From the NCBI RefSeq assembly GCF_947499705.1, contig NZ_CANMPJ010000001.1, positions 2,019,501-2,083,500 of the forward strand: 64,000 nt of DNA, in the 5' to 3' direction. Both the position numbers and the translations under genes were made by a program. Shown here in pieces: positions 50,606-59,618 of this stretch (position 1 is the stretch's first letter; each line of letters opens with the position of its first letter). The notes under the pieces were generated by a model that ran no database searches, had not been told where the DNA came from, and saw only the letters and a list, made by a program, of their open reading frames with translations. The DNA is from an uncultured Erythrobacter sp. Lineage in GTDB: Bacteria; Pseudomonadota; Alphaproteobacteria; Sphingomonadales; Sphingomonadaceae.

Positions 50606-51625
50606 TCAGATCAGCGAGCGACTGTCTGCAATCTGCGTGATCCCGCGCTTGCCATTGGCATCGCGGCCCAGTTGGACGATCACGTCGATCACGCTCGCGG
50701 CGTAGGCGATCGTATCGGACCGTGTGAGACCAATTCCGGTCTGCATCACCATCAGAGAAAGCTGCTCGAGCGCCCCGCGCAGCGAATTCGCATGGATGGT
50801 CGAAAAACTGCCCGGATGGCCGGTGTTGATTGCGCGCAGGAAGCTGACGCTTTCCGCGCCGCGCAATTCGCCCAGCACAATCCTGTCGGGCCGCAAGCGG
50901 AGCGCAGCTTGCAGCAATTCATTTGGAGTGACTTTCGCTTCACCAAGCTCGCCCTTGACCGCGACCAGGCCAACCGAATTCTCGCCTGGGAATTTTAGTT
51001 CAGGTGTGTCTTCGACCAGCACAACACGCTCCTGCTGCGGGATCTCGCCGAGCATCGCGTTGAGGAAGGTCGTCTTACCGGTGCTTGTGCCACCCGAGAT
51101 CAAGATCGTGCGGCGATGCCGGATCGCCTCGCGCAAATAGGCGATAGGCTGAAACTGTGGGTCGGGCAGCTCGACGTGCACCTCGCCAGCGAGCGGGCCG
51201 GTGTCATAGGCATCGAGCGGCAGATCGAGCCGGCGATGGCGGCGGATCGCCATCACCCAATGCTTGCGGCTCGCTGGCGGTCCGCAGAACTGAATTCGCG
51301 CGCCGTCGGGGAGCGTGGCACCGAGCAAAGGATGCTCGCGGTTGATGCCTTGATGCGAAACACGGGCGACCTGCTCGGCGAGGCGCTGTACGAGCCGGTC
51401 GTCGATCTCAGGCGTGTCGATCCGTTTGATGCCGGGATCGGAAGCGTCTTCGACCCACACCTCGCCCGGCTGGTTGACCATGATTTCAGTCACTGTGTCG
51501 CGGTCGAGCCAGCGTTTGAACGGCGCCAGATAGGCGTCGAGATAGACGCTGCGCTCACCCGTGCCGATCACACTCTCTTCTTCGCCCTCACCAGAAGCTG
51601 CGAGATTATGAATATCGGCGGTCAT
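50606..51625 (-). CDS. virB11: VirB11-type secretion ATPase
   Basis: A 339-residue hexameric traffic ATPase that powers type IV secretion. It has the Walker A ISGGTSTGKTTFLNAM, an Asp box (VVLVEDTPEL), a Walker B-like region (DRIVLGELRGAESVSFLRAI) and a His box (TGHPGSFSTIHANSLRGAL), all conserved in VirB11/TrbB. The N-terminal domain begins at YLAPFKRWLDRDTVTEIM. It ends the virB operon, 21 bases after virB10. Confidence 0.95.
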   Translation of the reverse strand: MTADIHNLAASGEGEEESVIGTGERSVYLDAYLAPFKRWLDRDTVTEIMVNQPGEVWVEDASDPGIKRIDTPEIDDRLVQRLAEQVARVSHQGINREHPLLGATLPDGARIQFCGPPASRKHWVMAIRRHRRLDLPLDAYDTGPLAGEVHVELPDPQFQPIAYLREAIRHRRTILISGGTSTGKTTFLNAMLGEIPQQERVVLVEDTPELKFPGENSVGLVAVKGELGEAKVTPNELLQAALRLRPDRIVLGELRGAESVSFLRAINTGHPGSFSTIHANSLRGALEQLSLMVMQTGIGLTRSDTIAYAASVIDVIVQLGRDANGKRGITQIADSRSLI

Positions 51626-51646
51626 GATGTCGCGGCCTGCTCCAGA

Positions 51647-52792
51647 TCACTGACTGACAGTGCTGAAATCGAGATCGCGTGCGGTGAACACCCGGATAGG
51701 CTCGCCCATCTTGACGCGAATAGTCGGGCTGATTTCACCATCCTGCTGCGCAGCGATACCTGCAGCGCTCTGTCCGGCACCGCCCAGCACTACCGAAGTG
51801 CCACCCGAAGCGATTGCGCCAAGCCCGCCAATCACGGAAAGCAGCATCGACGATCCAAAGCGGCGGAAGAAGTGATTGTCGACATCACCGGCAAGACCGG
51901 TGGTGCCGTCAAACGCCACCGCCGGCGAAGCTATATTGATCGATGCGCCGTCCGGCCGGATCAGCCGGGTCCAGATCACATAAGCGCGCTTCTGACCCTG
52001 TTGAACGCCCGATTGATATTGTCCGATCAACCGCGACGAGCGCGGGACCAGAACCTTGGTTCCATCGAAGCTGCGCACATCCTGGCTGACCACCGCGCGG
52101 ACATAGCCGGGCACGTCGGTGTTGATCGCAGTTTCGAGGATCGCCGGGATCATTGTGCCTTCGGTAACGGTTGTCGCGGGATTGGTCATTGGACGCGCCT
52201 GAGCGGGCGCTCCGCCAACACCGCCGATGCGACTGGCGAAAGCTGCTGCCGCGCTCCCTGCCCCGACATCACCCGTGCTGGAAACCGGCCCAGCTGTTCC
52301 GGCAACCGCACCTGCAGCGCCGGTTGCTTGCGAGGAACTGGCCGCACGGCTGGCGTCGAAAATCAGTTGCGGGCTGGCATAGGGATTGACCGCTGGCCCG
52401 GTCGCGACGCCGGGATTGTTCGCGAGGATCGGGGCTGGAGCCGGATCGGGCCGCGCAGGAACCGGCACGTTCGGCGTCGGCGCGGGCACTTCGGGAGTGG
52501 GTGTGACAGCCGCCTGTTGTGGCTGCGACACGTTGGCATTGCCTATTGGTTCTGGCGGAGCGAGCCGCGCGGCGTTCATGCTCCAGAGCGTCACCGCGCC
52601 GAGCCCGAACACAATTGCGACACCCGCTGCGAGGCCCAACCCTTCGGTCTTGGCCTTGCGATCTGTGACGGCAGGGAAGGCGCTGCGGCTGGCGAGATCG
52701 ATGATCTCGGCGCTTTCGCCCTCACGCGGATCGCCGTCATTTGCAGAACCGTTGCCGCCTTTTTTCGGCGGAAGACGCATTGCCAGACGCAT
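51647..52792 (-). CDS. virB10: VirB10/TrbI-like secretion channel protein
   Basis: A 381-residue inner-to-outer-membrane scaffold protein. The start at 52792 has a GGAG site eight bases upstream and gives a short cytoplasmic region, one span (LGLAAGVAIVFGLGAVTLW), a Pro-rich periplasmic linker (PTPEVPAPTPNVPVPARPD) and the TrbI/VirB10 C-terminal barrel domain (TEGTMIPAILETAINTDVPG, then FDGTKVLVPRSSRLIGQY). VirB9 precedes it by 49 bases. The larger frame from 53026 is not used. Confidence 0.93.
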   Translation of the reverse strand: MRLAMRLPPKKGGNGSANDGDPREGESAEIIDLASRSAFPAVTDRKAKTEGLGLAAGVAIVFGLGAVTLWSMNAARLAPPEPIGNANVSQPQQAAVTPTPEVPAPTPNVPVPARPDPAPAPILANNPGVATGPAVNPYASPQLIFDASRAASSSQATGAAGAVAGTAGPVSSTGDVGAGSAAAAFASRIGGVGGAPAQARPMTNPATTVTEGTMIPAILETAINTDVPGYVRAVVSQDVRSFDGTKVLVPRSSRLIGQYQSGVQQGQKRAYVIWTRLIRPDGASINIASPAVAFDGTTGLAGDVDNHFFRRFGSSMLLSVIGGLGAIASGGTSVVLGGAGQSAAGIAAQQDGEISPTIRVKMGEPIRVFTARDLDFSTVSQ

Positions 52793-52841
52793 CACTTCAT
52801 CTCCATCGGATCGATCATTGCTTTTGCCTGTGCGCGGGCCA

Positions 52842-53681
52842 TCATGAGCCCCGCACCCGATTGCCGCTCGCCCCGGCGCTGCGCGCATTTGCAGGGGGCG
52901 GACCGTTATTTGTGAGCGTCGCAGAATCGCGGCCAGACCGCAGGATGATCTGCGCCGGCACCGTGTCGAGAACAACCGTCTCACCGCGCACGGTGAAGTT
53001 GACCGGCCCTTCGTCACCGTCATCATTGGTCACGAGGATCGCAGGAATGGATACACCCGATGGCCACGTCAGAAAGACGGCCTGACCATCATCATAGGCA
53101 CGCGTCGGCAGCAAATCGCGCTTCCCGTCGCCGGCCCATTCGAAGTTGAGATTGGCAGGATCGGCGACTGCATAGGGATCGTTGGCAGCAGCCAGCTCGA
53201 GCGCATTCGCTTGTTCCTGCTGCGCCTGCTCGGCGGCGGCGAGGCGCGCTTCTTCCTCTGCCTTTTCAAGCTCGGGATAGCGGAACTGGAGCACGTAGAG
53301 CGGCGAGTTTTTCGGGCTCGCCACCAGATCGAACAGATAGGTCCGCTTGCTGGTGACGACCGTCATGTTGGTCTTCGCACTCGGCGCGAGGGGTTTCACG
53401 AACAGGATCGTCTGCGCCTTGTTCGGCTGCACCTGCCACGCCTGGCTGTCGCCGATCGCGACGTTTTCAATCTGCTCGTCCTTGGCGAACTTTATGGTCG
53501 TCTGGACCTTCACCTTGCCGTTGATGCGGACGACAGCGGTTTCATCGAACACGCGGGTGACGAGGCGCGGATCGCCCTGAGCAATTGCCTCATCCTGTGC
53601 AGCAACAGGAGCCGAGAGGATGGGGGCAGATGCGAGTGCCATGGCGATGAGCGGAAGCCGAAGAGTGTCGGCGCGGATCAT
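52842..53681 (-). CDS. virB9: VirB9/TrbG-like secretion protein
   Basis: A 279-residue periplasmic protein. A signal peptide (LRLPLIAMALASAPILSAPV) is followed by the N-terminal VirB9 domain with ENVAIGDSQAWQVQPNKAQT, which is diagnostic, and an Ala/Glu-rich coiled-coil linker; the C-terminal domain (LNFEWAGDGKRDLLPTRAYD) contacts VirB7 in the classic system. The stop of virB6 and the start of virB9 overlap as ATGA. No VirB7 lipoprotein is visible nearby. Confidence 0.92.
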   Translation of the reverse strand: MIRADTLRLPLIAMALASAPILSAPVAAQDEAIAQGDPRLVTRVFDETAVVRINGKVKVQTTIKFAKDEQIENVAIGDSQAWQVQPNKAQTILFVKPLAPSAKTNMTVVTSKRTYLFDLVASPKNSPLYVLQFRYPELEKAEEEARLAAAEQAQQEQANALELAAANDPYAVADPANLNFEWAGDGKRDLLPTRAYDDGQAVFLTWPSGVSIPAILVTNDDGDEGPVNFTVRGETVVLDTVPAQIILRSGRDSATLTNNGPPPANARSAGASGNRVRGS

Positions 53682-54865
53682 TTTGCTTTCTCCGAATTGC
53701 GCGAAATTGTGCCCGCGCCCACCGAGCGGAAACGATTGCCGATCCCGCGCGTACGCGAAGTCGGCGGATTGAGCGGCGTCACCTGACCGCCGCCTGAAGA
53801 CGTAGCGTAGACCTTTGTCTCACGGGTTGTCGTGCCTGCCCCTGAACCCGTGTCATTGGCTGCTATCGAAGGCTGCGCGGGTGCGGCTTCGGCACGCCGC
53901 TGGCCTACTGCCGCGACGGCCACCGGGGCGACCTGGGCAGCGCGATTTGGCTGCGGCGCAGGGGCTGCGGCAGGCGGCGTGCGCGACGTGTCGGCGCCGC
54001 GCTCCATATCCTTGGACGGCACCAGACCGAATACCTGCCAGCCAGCGACCATGCTCGATGTGACCTTGAGCACCATAAACATCAGCGCGACGTGCACAGC
54101 GCCGACGAGGAAGAACGCCATTGCCGCTTGCTGGTCTATCTCTCCGGGCACGGAGACGAGAGCGGCGAGGATCGGCACGGCCAGCTCAAGCATGATCGTG
54201 CCGCCCAGCACCGCGAAGAGCGGAGCCAGTGAGAGCATCACGACCCCTTTGAGCCAGCCAGTGAACAGTCCGCGCGTGCCGTTGAACAAGGCCATCACGA
54301 CAAAGATCGGACCCACGGCCAAGAGCAAGGCGAGGCCGATACGTGCCGTCACCAACAGGCCAACAGTTCCCAGCAGCAGTAGCATCGCGCCCACCCACAT
54401 CATGCCAGGCGGTGAGAAGGCGCTGATATCGACTTGCCCAGTGCTTGCTTGCTGAACGGCGACAAAAACGACGTCGAGCTTCTGCGCGAAAGTGTAGGTC
54501 GCGGAGCCATCGGTGTCGGTAAGGACGCTGGCAACCTGGTCAGGACCGAGCACGAACAGGTTGTAGAATACCGTCGAAAACGCCGCAAAGCTGGTCGCGA
54601 ATGTCAGCACCAATCCCAGCGTCATCATCTTGGGCAGGAGCGAGCGCACCGAAAGGTTGGAGCGGCCCAGCATCAGACTGATGCCAAAGAATGCGACGTA
54701 GAAAATGAGCAGCGTCGTCAAGACCACGGCCAATTGACCGTCGGTGCCAAAGATCCGGCCAAAGGCCTGTTCGCTGACTTGCGATGCGATGCAGTCGACC
54801 GCAGTCAAAGCGGCGGCGACACCGGTGCCCATTTCCTGGGCGGCGAGATCGCAGGTGGTGGTCAT
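53678..54865 (-). CDS. virB6: VirB6/TrbL-like polytopic membrane protein
   Basis: A 395-residue inner membrane protein with about six or seven spans. TrbL/VirB6-like blocks include DQVASVLTDTDGSATYTFAQ and the GTRGLFTGWLKGVVMLSLAP region that forms the channel. A Pro/Ala-rich cytoplasmic tail with APAPQPNRAAQVAPVAVAAV follows. It overlaps the virB4 stop as ATGA (start at 54865; a GTG at 54880 is in frame) and virB9 by four bases. Confidence 0.9.
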   Translation of the reverse strand: MTTTCDLAAQEMGTGVAAALTAVDCIASQVSEQAFGRIFGTDGQLAVVLTTLLIFYVAFFGISLMLGRSNLSVRSLLPKMMTLGLVLTFATSFAAFSTVFYNLFVLGPDQVASVLTDTDGSATYTFAQKLDVVFVAVQQASTGQVDISAFSPPGMMWVGAMLLLLGTVGLLVTARIGLALLLAVGPIFVVMALFNGTRGLFTGWLKGVVMLSLAPLFAVLGGTIMLELAVPILAALVSVPGEIDQQAAMAFFLVGAVHVALMFMVLKVTSSMVAGWQVFGLVPSKDMERGADTSRTPPAAAPAPQPNRAAQVAPVAVAAVGQRRAEAAPAQPSIAANDTGSGAGTTTRETKVYATSSGGGQVTPLNPPTSRTRGIGNRFRSVGAGTISRNSEKAK

Positions 54866-57312
54866 TCGGCGGCCTGCCAAACGGGCTCACCATCTTCGTC
54901 GACATCGCTCGCGCCATCCGGCCAAGCACGGTTGGTAAGCGCAGGATACCACGCGCTCGGCTCGTCACCCACCGCTTCGCGTAGAAGATCTAGACGGCGC
55001 ACCGACGCCTCGCGGCCCGAGAGTATGGTCAGAACCTCTGGCGCGCCGGACAGGTCGAGCCGTACCACCACACTGGCATCAGGTTGGCGCACGAGGAAAC
55101 AACGCGAATGAGCGGGCAAGGTGCGGATCAGCGCCAGCTCATGCTCGGTCAGGCCGAAGCCGTCGCAATAATCCTCTGGCCGGGCGCGGCTGTTGGGCAT
55201 GAACACCATCGTCGCCGTCTGCTCGACCAGTGCGGTGGAAATGCGGCTTTCGAGCGCATCGCGGGCGGACTGTGTCGCAAATCCGACCAGCGCATTGCGC
55301 TTTCGCAGGGTCTTGAGCCAATCGCGAATACGCGCGGCGAAGACTTCGTCGTCCAGCGCCTTCCAACCCTCGTCGATCAGAATCATCGTCGGTTGCCCGT
55401 CGAGCCGCTCATCGATCCGGTGGAACAGATACATCATAACCGGAGTGCGCAGGCGCGGATTTTCGAGCAGCTGCGTCATGTCGAAACCGAGCACGCGCTG
55501 GTCAAGATCGAGCAGGTCGCGTTCATTGTCGAACAGCCAGGCGTGTTCGCCGCTATCCCCGCTAGCTGTGCCGATCCAGGCTCCCAAACGGTCAGCCAGA
55601 TCGCCCGGTTCGGGACGCTTCGCCCCGGCCAGCAATTCCTTGAAATGTCGCAGGCGTCGTAGGCTCGCATCGTTCTGATACGCTGCGTCGACGGCGGCGC
55701 TGATCAACGCGAATTCTTCCGGGCCATCGGCTTTCAGCAGCACGCCCAGCCAATCGCGCAGAAACGCCTTGTTGCTTGGCGTGTCAGGCAACGAGAGCGG
55801 ATTGAATCCGGTCGGTTCGCCCGGGCAGATCCGGTCATAGCGGCCACCGATTCCGCGAATGAACAGCTCCGCCCCGCGATCCTTATCAAACAGGATGGTG
55901 CGCGGATTGAACTTCTGCGCCTGCGCCGCAAGGAAGTTCATCACCACCGTCTTGCCCGAGCCGCTCGGCCCGATGACCGAGAAGTTGCCAAGGTCGCCGT
56001 GGTGGAAATTGAAGAAGAACGGTGTCGCACTGGTGGTTTCCAGCAGCGTGACTGCATCACCCCAGTGATTGCCGCTTGCCTGCCCCAGCGCAAAACCGTG
56101 GAAGCTGCCGAAGCTCGCCATATTGGCCGAGGATATCAGCGCACGGCGGACGACATATTCCTCGTTGCCGGGGAACTGCGCCCAGAAAGCCGGTTCGAGA
56201 TTGGTGTCCTCGCGTACCGCAATCGCGCCGGTATCGGCCAAGGCCGCAGAGCAAGCGGCGGTCGCATCGTCCAGCCTGTCGAGCGATCGCTCTCGCACCA
56301 GCACCGTGAGGTGATGATCGCCAAACCCGACGCCGCCATTCCCCAGTGCATCGCGGGCATTCATCATGTCGGCGCGTTCGGCAGCCGCTTCTTCATCCAC
56401 CGAACGCGAACGGCGCAGGGCAAGATCGATCCGTTCCTTGGCCGTAGTCCGCTCGTTAGGCGCGTAGCTTTCGCTGACGATCATCTCGTAAGGCAGCCGC
56501 AGCAGTCCATCGAGCAGACCGGGCGAGGTCGCTTCTGGGTAGTCCTTCAGCCCAAGGATAGCCGAGAAATCAGGCTGGCCGCTGCCGCGAAGCTCCATCG
56601 CGTCGAGACCGAAGCTCGCACGGCGATAGGGCAGCATGTGGCCGATATCGGTGTCTTCGGCTGGACGGCGCACAGGACGCATCTCGCCATTGTAGATCGC
56701 CGAGAGCAGCTCAAGCATCTCCGAATTGGTGGCGCCCGTCTCGCTGCCCGGCGCCTGATAGTCACCCAGGACGGCCGCACCGTATGACGATAAGGAAGCG
56801 ACCAAACCCGTCACCGCCGCTTTCAGGCTGCGAATATCCTTGGGGTCGGCCTCAAGTTCTTCCTTGCTGCGACGCGAGAAAAATCGGCTGGCTCGCTCCG
56901 GCAGACCCGTCTTGCCCCGCGCAGGACGACGGATAAGGGTGACAAACTGGTCGTTGATGAACAGCGAACCGCCCGCGAGCCGCTCTTTCCACCGCGCATC
57001 GATATGGCGCGACAGCGGATCGTCGAAATCGGCCTCCAGCTCAACTTCGACCCGGCGGCGGATCACGTGGTGATACATCACAAAGCGCGCATCGAGTGTT
57101 GAGCGCAGCATGACTTCACGTGTCGCCGCGTGGGCGTTCAGCGCGTCGGAATCTTCGGTTTCGAACAACAGCCCCGGAACCTGGATCGCCGACATGACCG
57201 AGCCATCGCGCAGCAACACGGTATTTTCATCGACCAGCCGTTCGTACGGTAGGCGATCGCCGACGCGCGCTTCCTTCGCGCTCCATGCGGCAGGGCCAAT
57301 CCATTTTGCCAT
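54862..57312 (-). CDS. virB4: VirB4-type secretion ATPase
   Basis: An 816-residue ATPase energising pilus assembly and substrate passage. The Walker A is VIGPSGSGKTVVMNFLA, the Walker B PTMILIDEGWKALDDE, with the conserved VGFATQSARDALES sensor following. The N-terminal CagE/TrbE domain precedes them. The ATG at 57312 has GGAGG seven bases upstream. It sits between virB3 and virB6, as in type IV systems of the VirB class. Confidence 0.95.
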   Translation of the reverse strand: MAKWIGPAAWSAKEARVGDRLPYERLVDENTVLLRDGSVMSAIQVPGLLFETEDSDALNAHAATREVMLRSTLDARFVMYHHVIRRRVEVELEADFDDPLSRHIDARWKERLAGGSLFINDQFVTLIRRPARGKTGLPERASRFFSRRSKEELEADPKDIRSLKAAVTGLVASLSSYGAAVLGDYQAPGSETGATNSEMLELLSAIYNGEMRPVRRPAEDTDIGHMLPYRRASFGLDAMELRGSGQPDFSAILGLKDYPEATSPGLLDGLLRLPYEMIVSESYAPNERTTAKERIDLALRRSRSVDEEAAAERADMMNARDALGNGGVGFGDHHLTVLVRERSLDRLDDATAACSAALADTGAIAVREDTNLEPAFWAQFPGNEEYVVRRALISSANMASFGSFHGFALGQASGNHWGDAVTLLETTSATPFFFNFHHGDLGNFSVIGPSGSGKTVVMNFLAAQAQKFNPRTILFDKDRGAELFIRGIGGRYDRICPGEPTGFNPLSLPDTPSNKAFLRDWLGVLLKADGPEEFALISAAVDAAYQNDASLRRLRHFKELLAGAKRPEPGDLADRLGAWIGTASGDSGEHAWLFDNERDLLDLDQRVLGFDMTQLLENPRLRTPVMMYLFHRIDERLDGQPTMILIDEGWKALDDEVFAARIRDWLKTLRKRNALVGFATQSARDALESRISTALVEQTATMVFMPNSRARPEDYCDGFGLTEHELALIRTLPAHSRCFLVRQPDASVVVRLDLSGAPEVLTILSGREASVRRLDLLREAVGDEPSAWYPALTNRAWPDGASDVDEDGEPVWQAAE

Positions 57313-57350
57313 ATCGGGGCCTCCTTTAACGGGCCTCAAATGCGATCACG

Positions 57351-57662
57351 TCAGGGTGCGTAGCTGTTGCAGCCCCAGCGTTTGTAGTTCGGGATGCGCG
57401 GACATTTTGAGACCTTAGTGATCCACAGGTCGAAAATGCGTGGCTCGCGCAGCGAAGCGAAGTAGCCAATCAAATGCGTCGCCAGAGGCACCAGCAGGAA
57501 GGCCAGGAACATCACAGGGTTGGTCACCAAAAAGCCCTTGAAAATCAGGAAGGCTATGGTGCTCACCATCATATTGATGATGAAGAAATTCATCGTTACG
57601 CCCGCAAACATCTGCGGGCGGGTAATCGCGCGGTGCACCGGGTGGCGGATGAGATCGGCCAT
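57351..57662 (-). CDS. virB3: VirB3-like membrane protein
   Basis: A 103-residue protein with two close spans (FFIINMMVSTIAFLIFKGFL, VMFLAFLLVPLATHLIGYFA), characteristic of VirB3/TrbD. The N-terminal LIRHPVHRAITRPQMFAGV is typical of the family. It lies between virB2 and virB4. It probably anchors VirB4 at the membrane. Confidence 0.9.
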   Translation of the reverse strand: MADLIRHPVHRAITRPQMFAGVTMNFFIINMMVSTIAFLIFKGFLVTNPVMFLAFLLVPLATHLIGYFASLREPRIFDLWITKVSKCPRIPNYKRWGCNSYAP

Positions 57663-57671
57663 CGCTCGCCC

Positions 57672-57983
57672 CTACGCCGCGGCCGCCTGTATACCGGCGA
57701 CGATGGTGGTCGCGCCGAACAGAATGAAGACGCCGATGATCACGGTCGCGCCAAAGCGCCAGTTCATCCGGCCTGTGAGCATCATGAAGCCAATCGCGGC
57801 GACCGCCATGACGGCGACCGTAGTCGCCACCGTGCCGAGCAGCGTGCCCTGCAGCCATGCGAGCGCGTTGACAATCGGCCCTGCGCCCTGCGGATCCGCA
57901 GCCTGCGCAAAAGCGGCGCTGGGGGTCAGCAGAAGTGTCAAAAGCGCCGCAATGCGGGTTGGAAGACGGTTCAGCGAGTTCAT
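57672..57983 (-). CDS. virB2: VirB2/TrbC-like pilin
   Basis: A 103-residue protein with a long signal sequence (RLPTRIAALLTLLLTPSAAF, cleaved near AQA) followed by two hydrophobic helices, as in VirB2 pilins. The mature part is small (VNALAWLQGTLLGTVATTVA, then MLTGRMNWRFGATVIIGVFI). The start could be the GTG at 57995 or the ATG at 57983; the ATG is preferred. It precedes virB3 by nine bases. It would form the pilus or channel subunit. Confidence 0.88.
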   Translation of the reverse strand: MNSLNRLPTRIAALLTLLLTPSAAFAQAADPQGAGPIVNALAWLQGTLLGTVATTVAVMAVAAIGFMMLTGRMNWRFGATVIIGVFILFGATTIVAGIQAAAA

Positions 57984-58042
57984 CAAATCGGTCACTTTCT
58001 TACATACGGCAATATTGTTGATCCGGGTCCATGGCTGCGCAA

Positions 58043-58705
58043 TTAACGTCCCGCTGGCCGGGAATGGCTGGCGAGCCGCCCCATGATGGCAGCGACATAA
58101 AGCCGGGTTTCACGAATGTTCGGAACGCCATTTGCGCGGATCACCCTGCCCGGCCCGGCATTATATGCGGCCAGTGCTTTCTCAAGGTTGCCATCGAACC
58201 GATCGAGTTGCTCACGCAGATAACGCGCCCCGCCCTCCAAGTTCTGCATCGGATCGTCCGGGTTCACTCCGAGATATTTGGCGGTGCCCGGCATAAGCTG
58301 AGCGAGCCCGCGAGCGCCGGCATGGGAAACCGCGTTCTCGCGCCAGCGGCTTTCCTGCCAGACCAACGCCTCGAGCAGGCTTGGGCTGAGATCGAAACGG
58401 TGGGAGAGCTCTGCGACCTTAGCAGCATAGCGCGCGGGCACACCCGCCGCGTGAGCTGCTGTGTTCGCAACAATGCTTTCCGGGATGATCATCGCATTGA
58501 AATCGATTTGATCGGCTTCGGACCCGGCCGTGGAGAGCGCCACTGCTTCGCCAATGTCAGCAGACATGACGGCACCGCCGGCAACCCATCGGGCTCCGTC
58601 AGCGTCCAATTCCATCACATCCGCTTGTGCAGGCGCGGTCGCCAGTGCGAGCGCCAAGGCCAGCGGGGCTGTGACATAATGCAAGCTCGCGCGCGCGAGA
58701 ATCAT
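58043..58705 (-). CDS. virB1: lytic transglycosylase, VirB1-like
   Basis: A 220-residue periplasmic muramidase that opens peptidoglycan for secretion assembly. After the signal peptide (HYVTAPLALALALATAPAQA), the SLT domain has LVWQESRWRENAVSHAGARG with the catalytic glutamate and GLAQLMPGTAKYLGVNPDDP. The ATG at 58705 follows GGAGGG eight bases upstream. It is the first gene of the virB operon; a bidirectional terminator lies upstream, before the TPR gene. Confidence 0.92.
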   Translation of the reverse strand: MILARASLHYVTAPLALALALATAPAQADVMELDADGARWVAGGAVMSADIGEAVALSTAGSEADQIDFNAMIIPESIVANTAAHAAGVPARYAAKVAELSHRFDLSPSLLEALVWQESRWRENAVSHAGARGLAQLMPGTAKYLGVNPDDPMQNLEGGARYLREQLDRFDGNLEKALAAYNAGPGRVIRANGVPNIRETRLYVAAIMGRLASHSRPAGR

Positions 58706-58808
58706 TAGATGCCCTCCAATCGCTCCCCTTTGTCTATCCTAAGTGACAGAGGGGTGACAAATGAGGGTCCGCGCAATTCGCGGCGAAACGGACGTTGGAA
58801 ACGGGCAA

Positions 58809-58851
58809 CAAAAAACGAGCGGGCGATTTCTCGCATGCCGCTCGTCTTTTG
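58809..58851. terminator. bidirectional terminator before the TPR gene
   Basis: ACGAGCGG (58815-58822) pairs with CCGCTCGT (58838-58845). On the minus strand the hairpin is followed by TTTTTTGTTG, serving the TPR gene at 58884; on the plus strand it is followed by CTTTTG. It isolates the virB operon from upstream transcription. Confidence 0.85.
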
Positions 58852-58883
58852 TCGCCGCGTTTGCGGCAATATCTCAGCGATGC

Positions 58884-59300
58884 TCAATCGCGCTGTGCGA
58901 AGCGTTCCGCGGTGGCGCGGAACTCGCCGCGATCGAGCATGCTCTTCGCCTTGCGGGCGAGTCGCTGCGAGTCCGAAGCGTTGCCGTCGGCCGTTTCCAG
59001 CTCCATCCGATCGCTGCTCTTGAGAGCTGCGTCGAACATGGCGCGCGCCTTTTCGTCCTTGCCCAAGTGAGCGTAAGCGATGCCAAGGTTGATCAGCAGA
59101 GCCGGATCTTCAGGCGCTGCTTCGCGCTGAATCTCTAGCGCTGCAATCGCTCTGATCGTGTCGCCGCGGGCGAGGCTGTCTGCTGCCAATTCGGTGTCGG
59201 ACCCAATGCGGTCAGCCTGTTGAGCCGCCGCCGGTGCACCTGTGACCACAGCAAGCGATCCTGCTGCGGCGAGCGCCCATGCAAGTGCTGATTTGGTCAT
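58884..59300 (-). CDS. small exported TPR protein
   Basis: A 138-residue secreted protein. A signal peptide (LAWALAAAGSLAVVTGAPAA, cleaved near AAAQQ) precedes two tetratricopeptide-like repeats: LARGDTIRAIAALEIQREAA, then ALLINLGIAYAHLGKDEKAR followed by AMFDAALKSSD. Such small TPR proteins usually mediate periplasmic protein contacts; the partner is unknown. It is divergent from the lipoprotein/TonB receptor pair across an AT-rich 318-base region. Confidence 0.83.
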   Translation of the reverse strand: MTKSALAWALAAAGSLAVVTGAPAAAQQADRIGSDTELAADSLARGDTIRAIAALEIQREAAPEDPALLINLGIAYAHLGKDEKARAMFDAALKSSDRMELETADGNASDSQRLARKAKSMLDRGEFRATAERFAQRD

Positions 59301-59368
59301 GATCGTGTCTCCTGTAATGTGTCATCATAATGAAACATGATTCATTGAGATGCAACATTACTGAAACA

Positions 59369-59541
59369 TTGTCATAAATCAGCGAAAATCTTCAGTCATC
59401 TATCTGATTTTACGATGTAATTTTCCTGAAATATTGAAACATTTCCGCCATCTTCGCGAAAATTTTTGCGTCAATTTTGTCATTCTTCAGACATAATCGC
59501 GCGTTTGCCGCCGTTATGTAATGCTGAAAGAATTCTGTCAT
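59369..59541 (+). promoter_or_regulatory. GTCAT repeats resembling Pho boxes
   Basis: The 318-base gap 59301-59618 is AT-rich and holds no gene. It contains TTGTCAT-AAAT-CAGCGAA (59369-59386), CAGTCAT-CTAT-CTGATTT (59393-59410), TTGTCAT-TCTT-CAGACAT (59477-59494) and a further CTGTCAT (59535-59541). The 7-4-7 spacing and the GTCAT core follow the alphaproteobacterial PhoB site (CTGTCAT repeats). Repeated GAAACAT words also occur. The third site lies about 125 bases before the lipoprotein start. PhoB control is inferred. Confidence 0.55.
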
Positions 59542-59618
59542 TCACGGCCCCTAGCGCCCCCTCAGCGCACGCTTTTGCGCACAAACGATTCTCGGTTTTT
59601 TTGAGGGGACCGCTCGCT

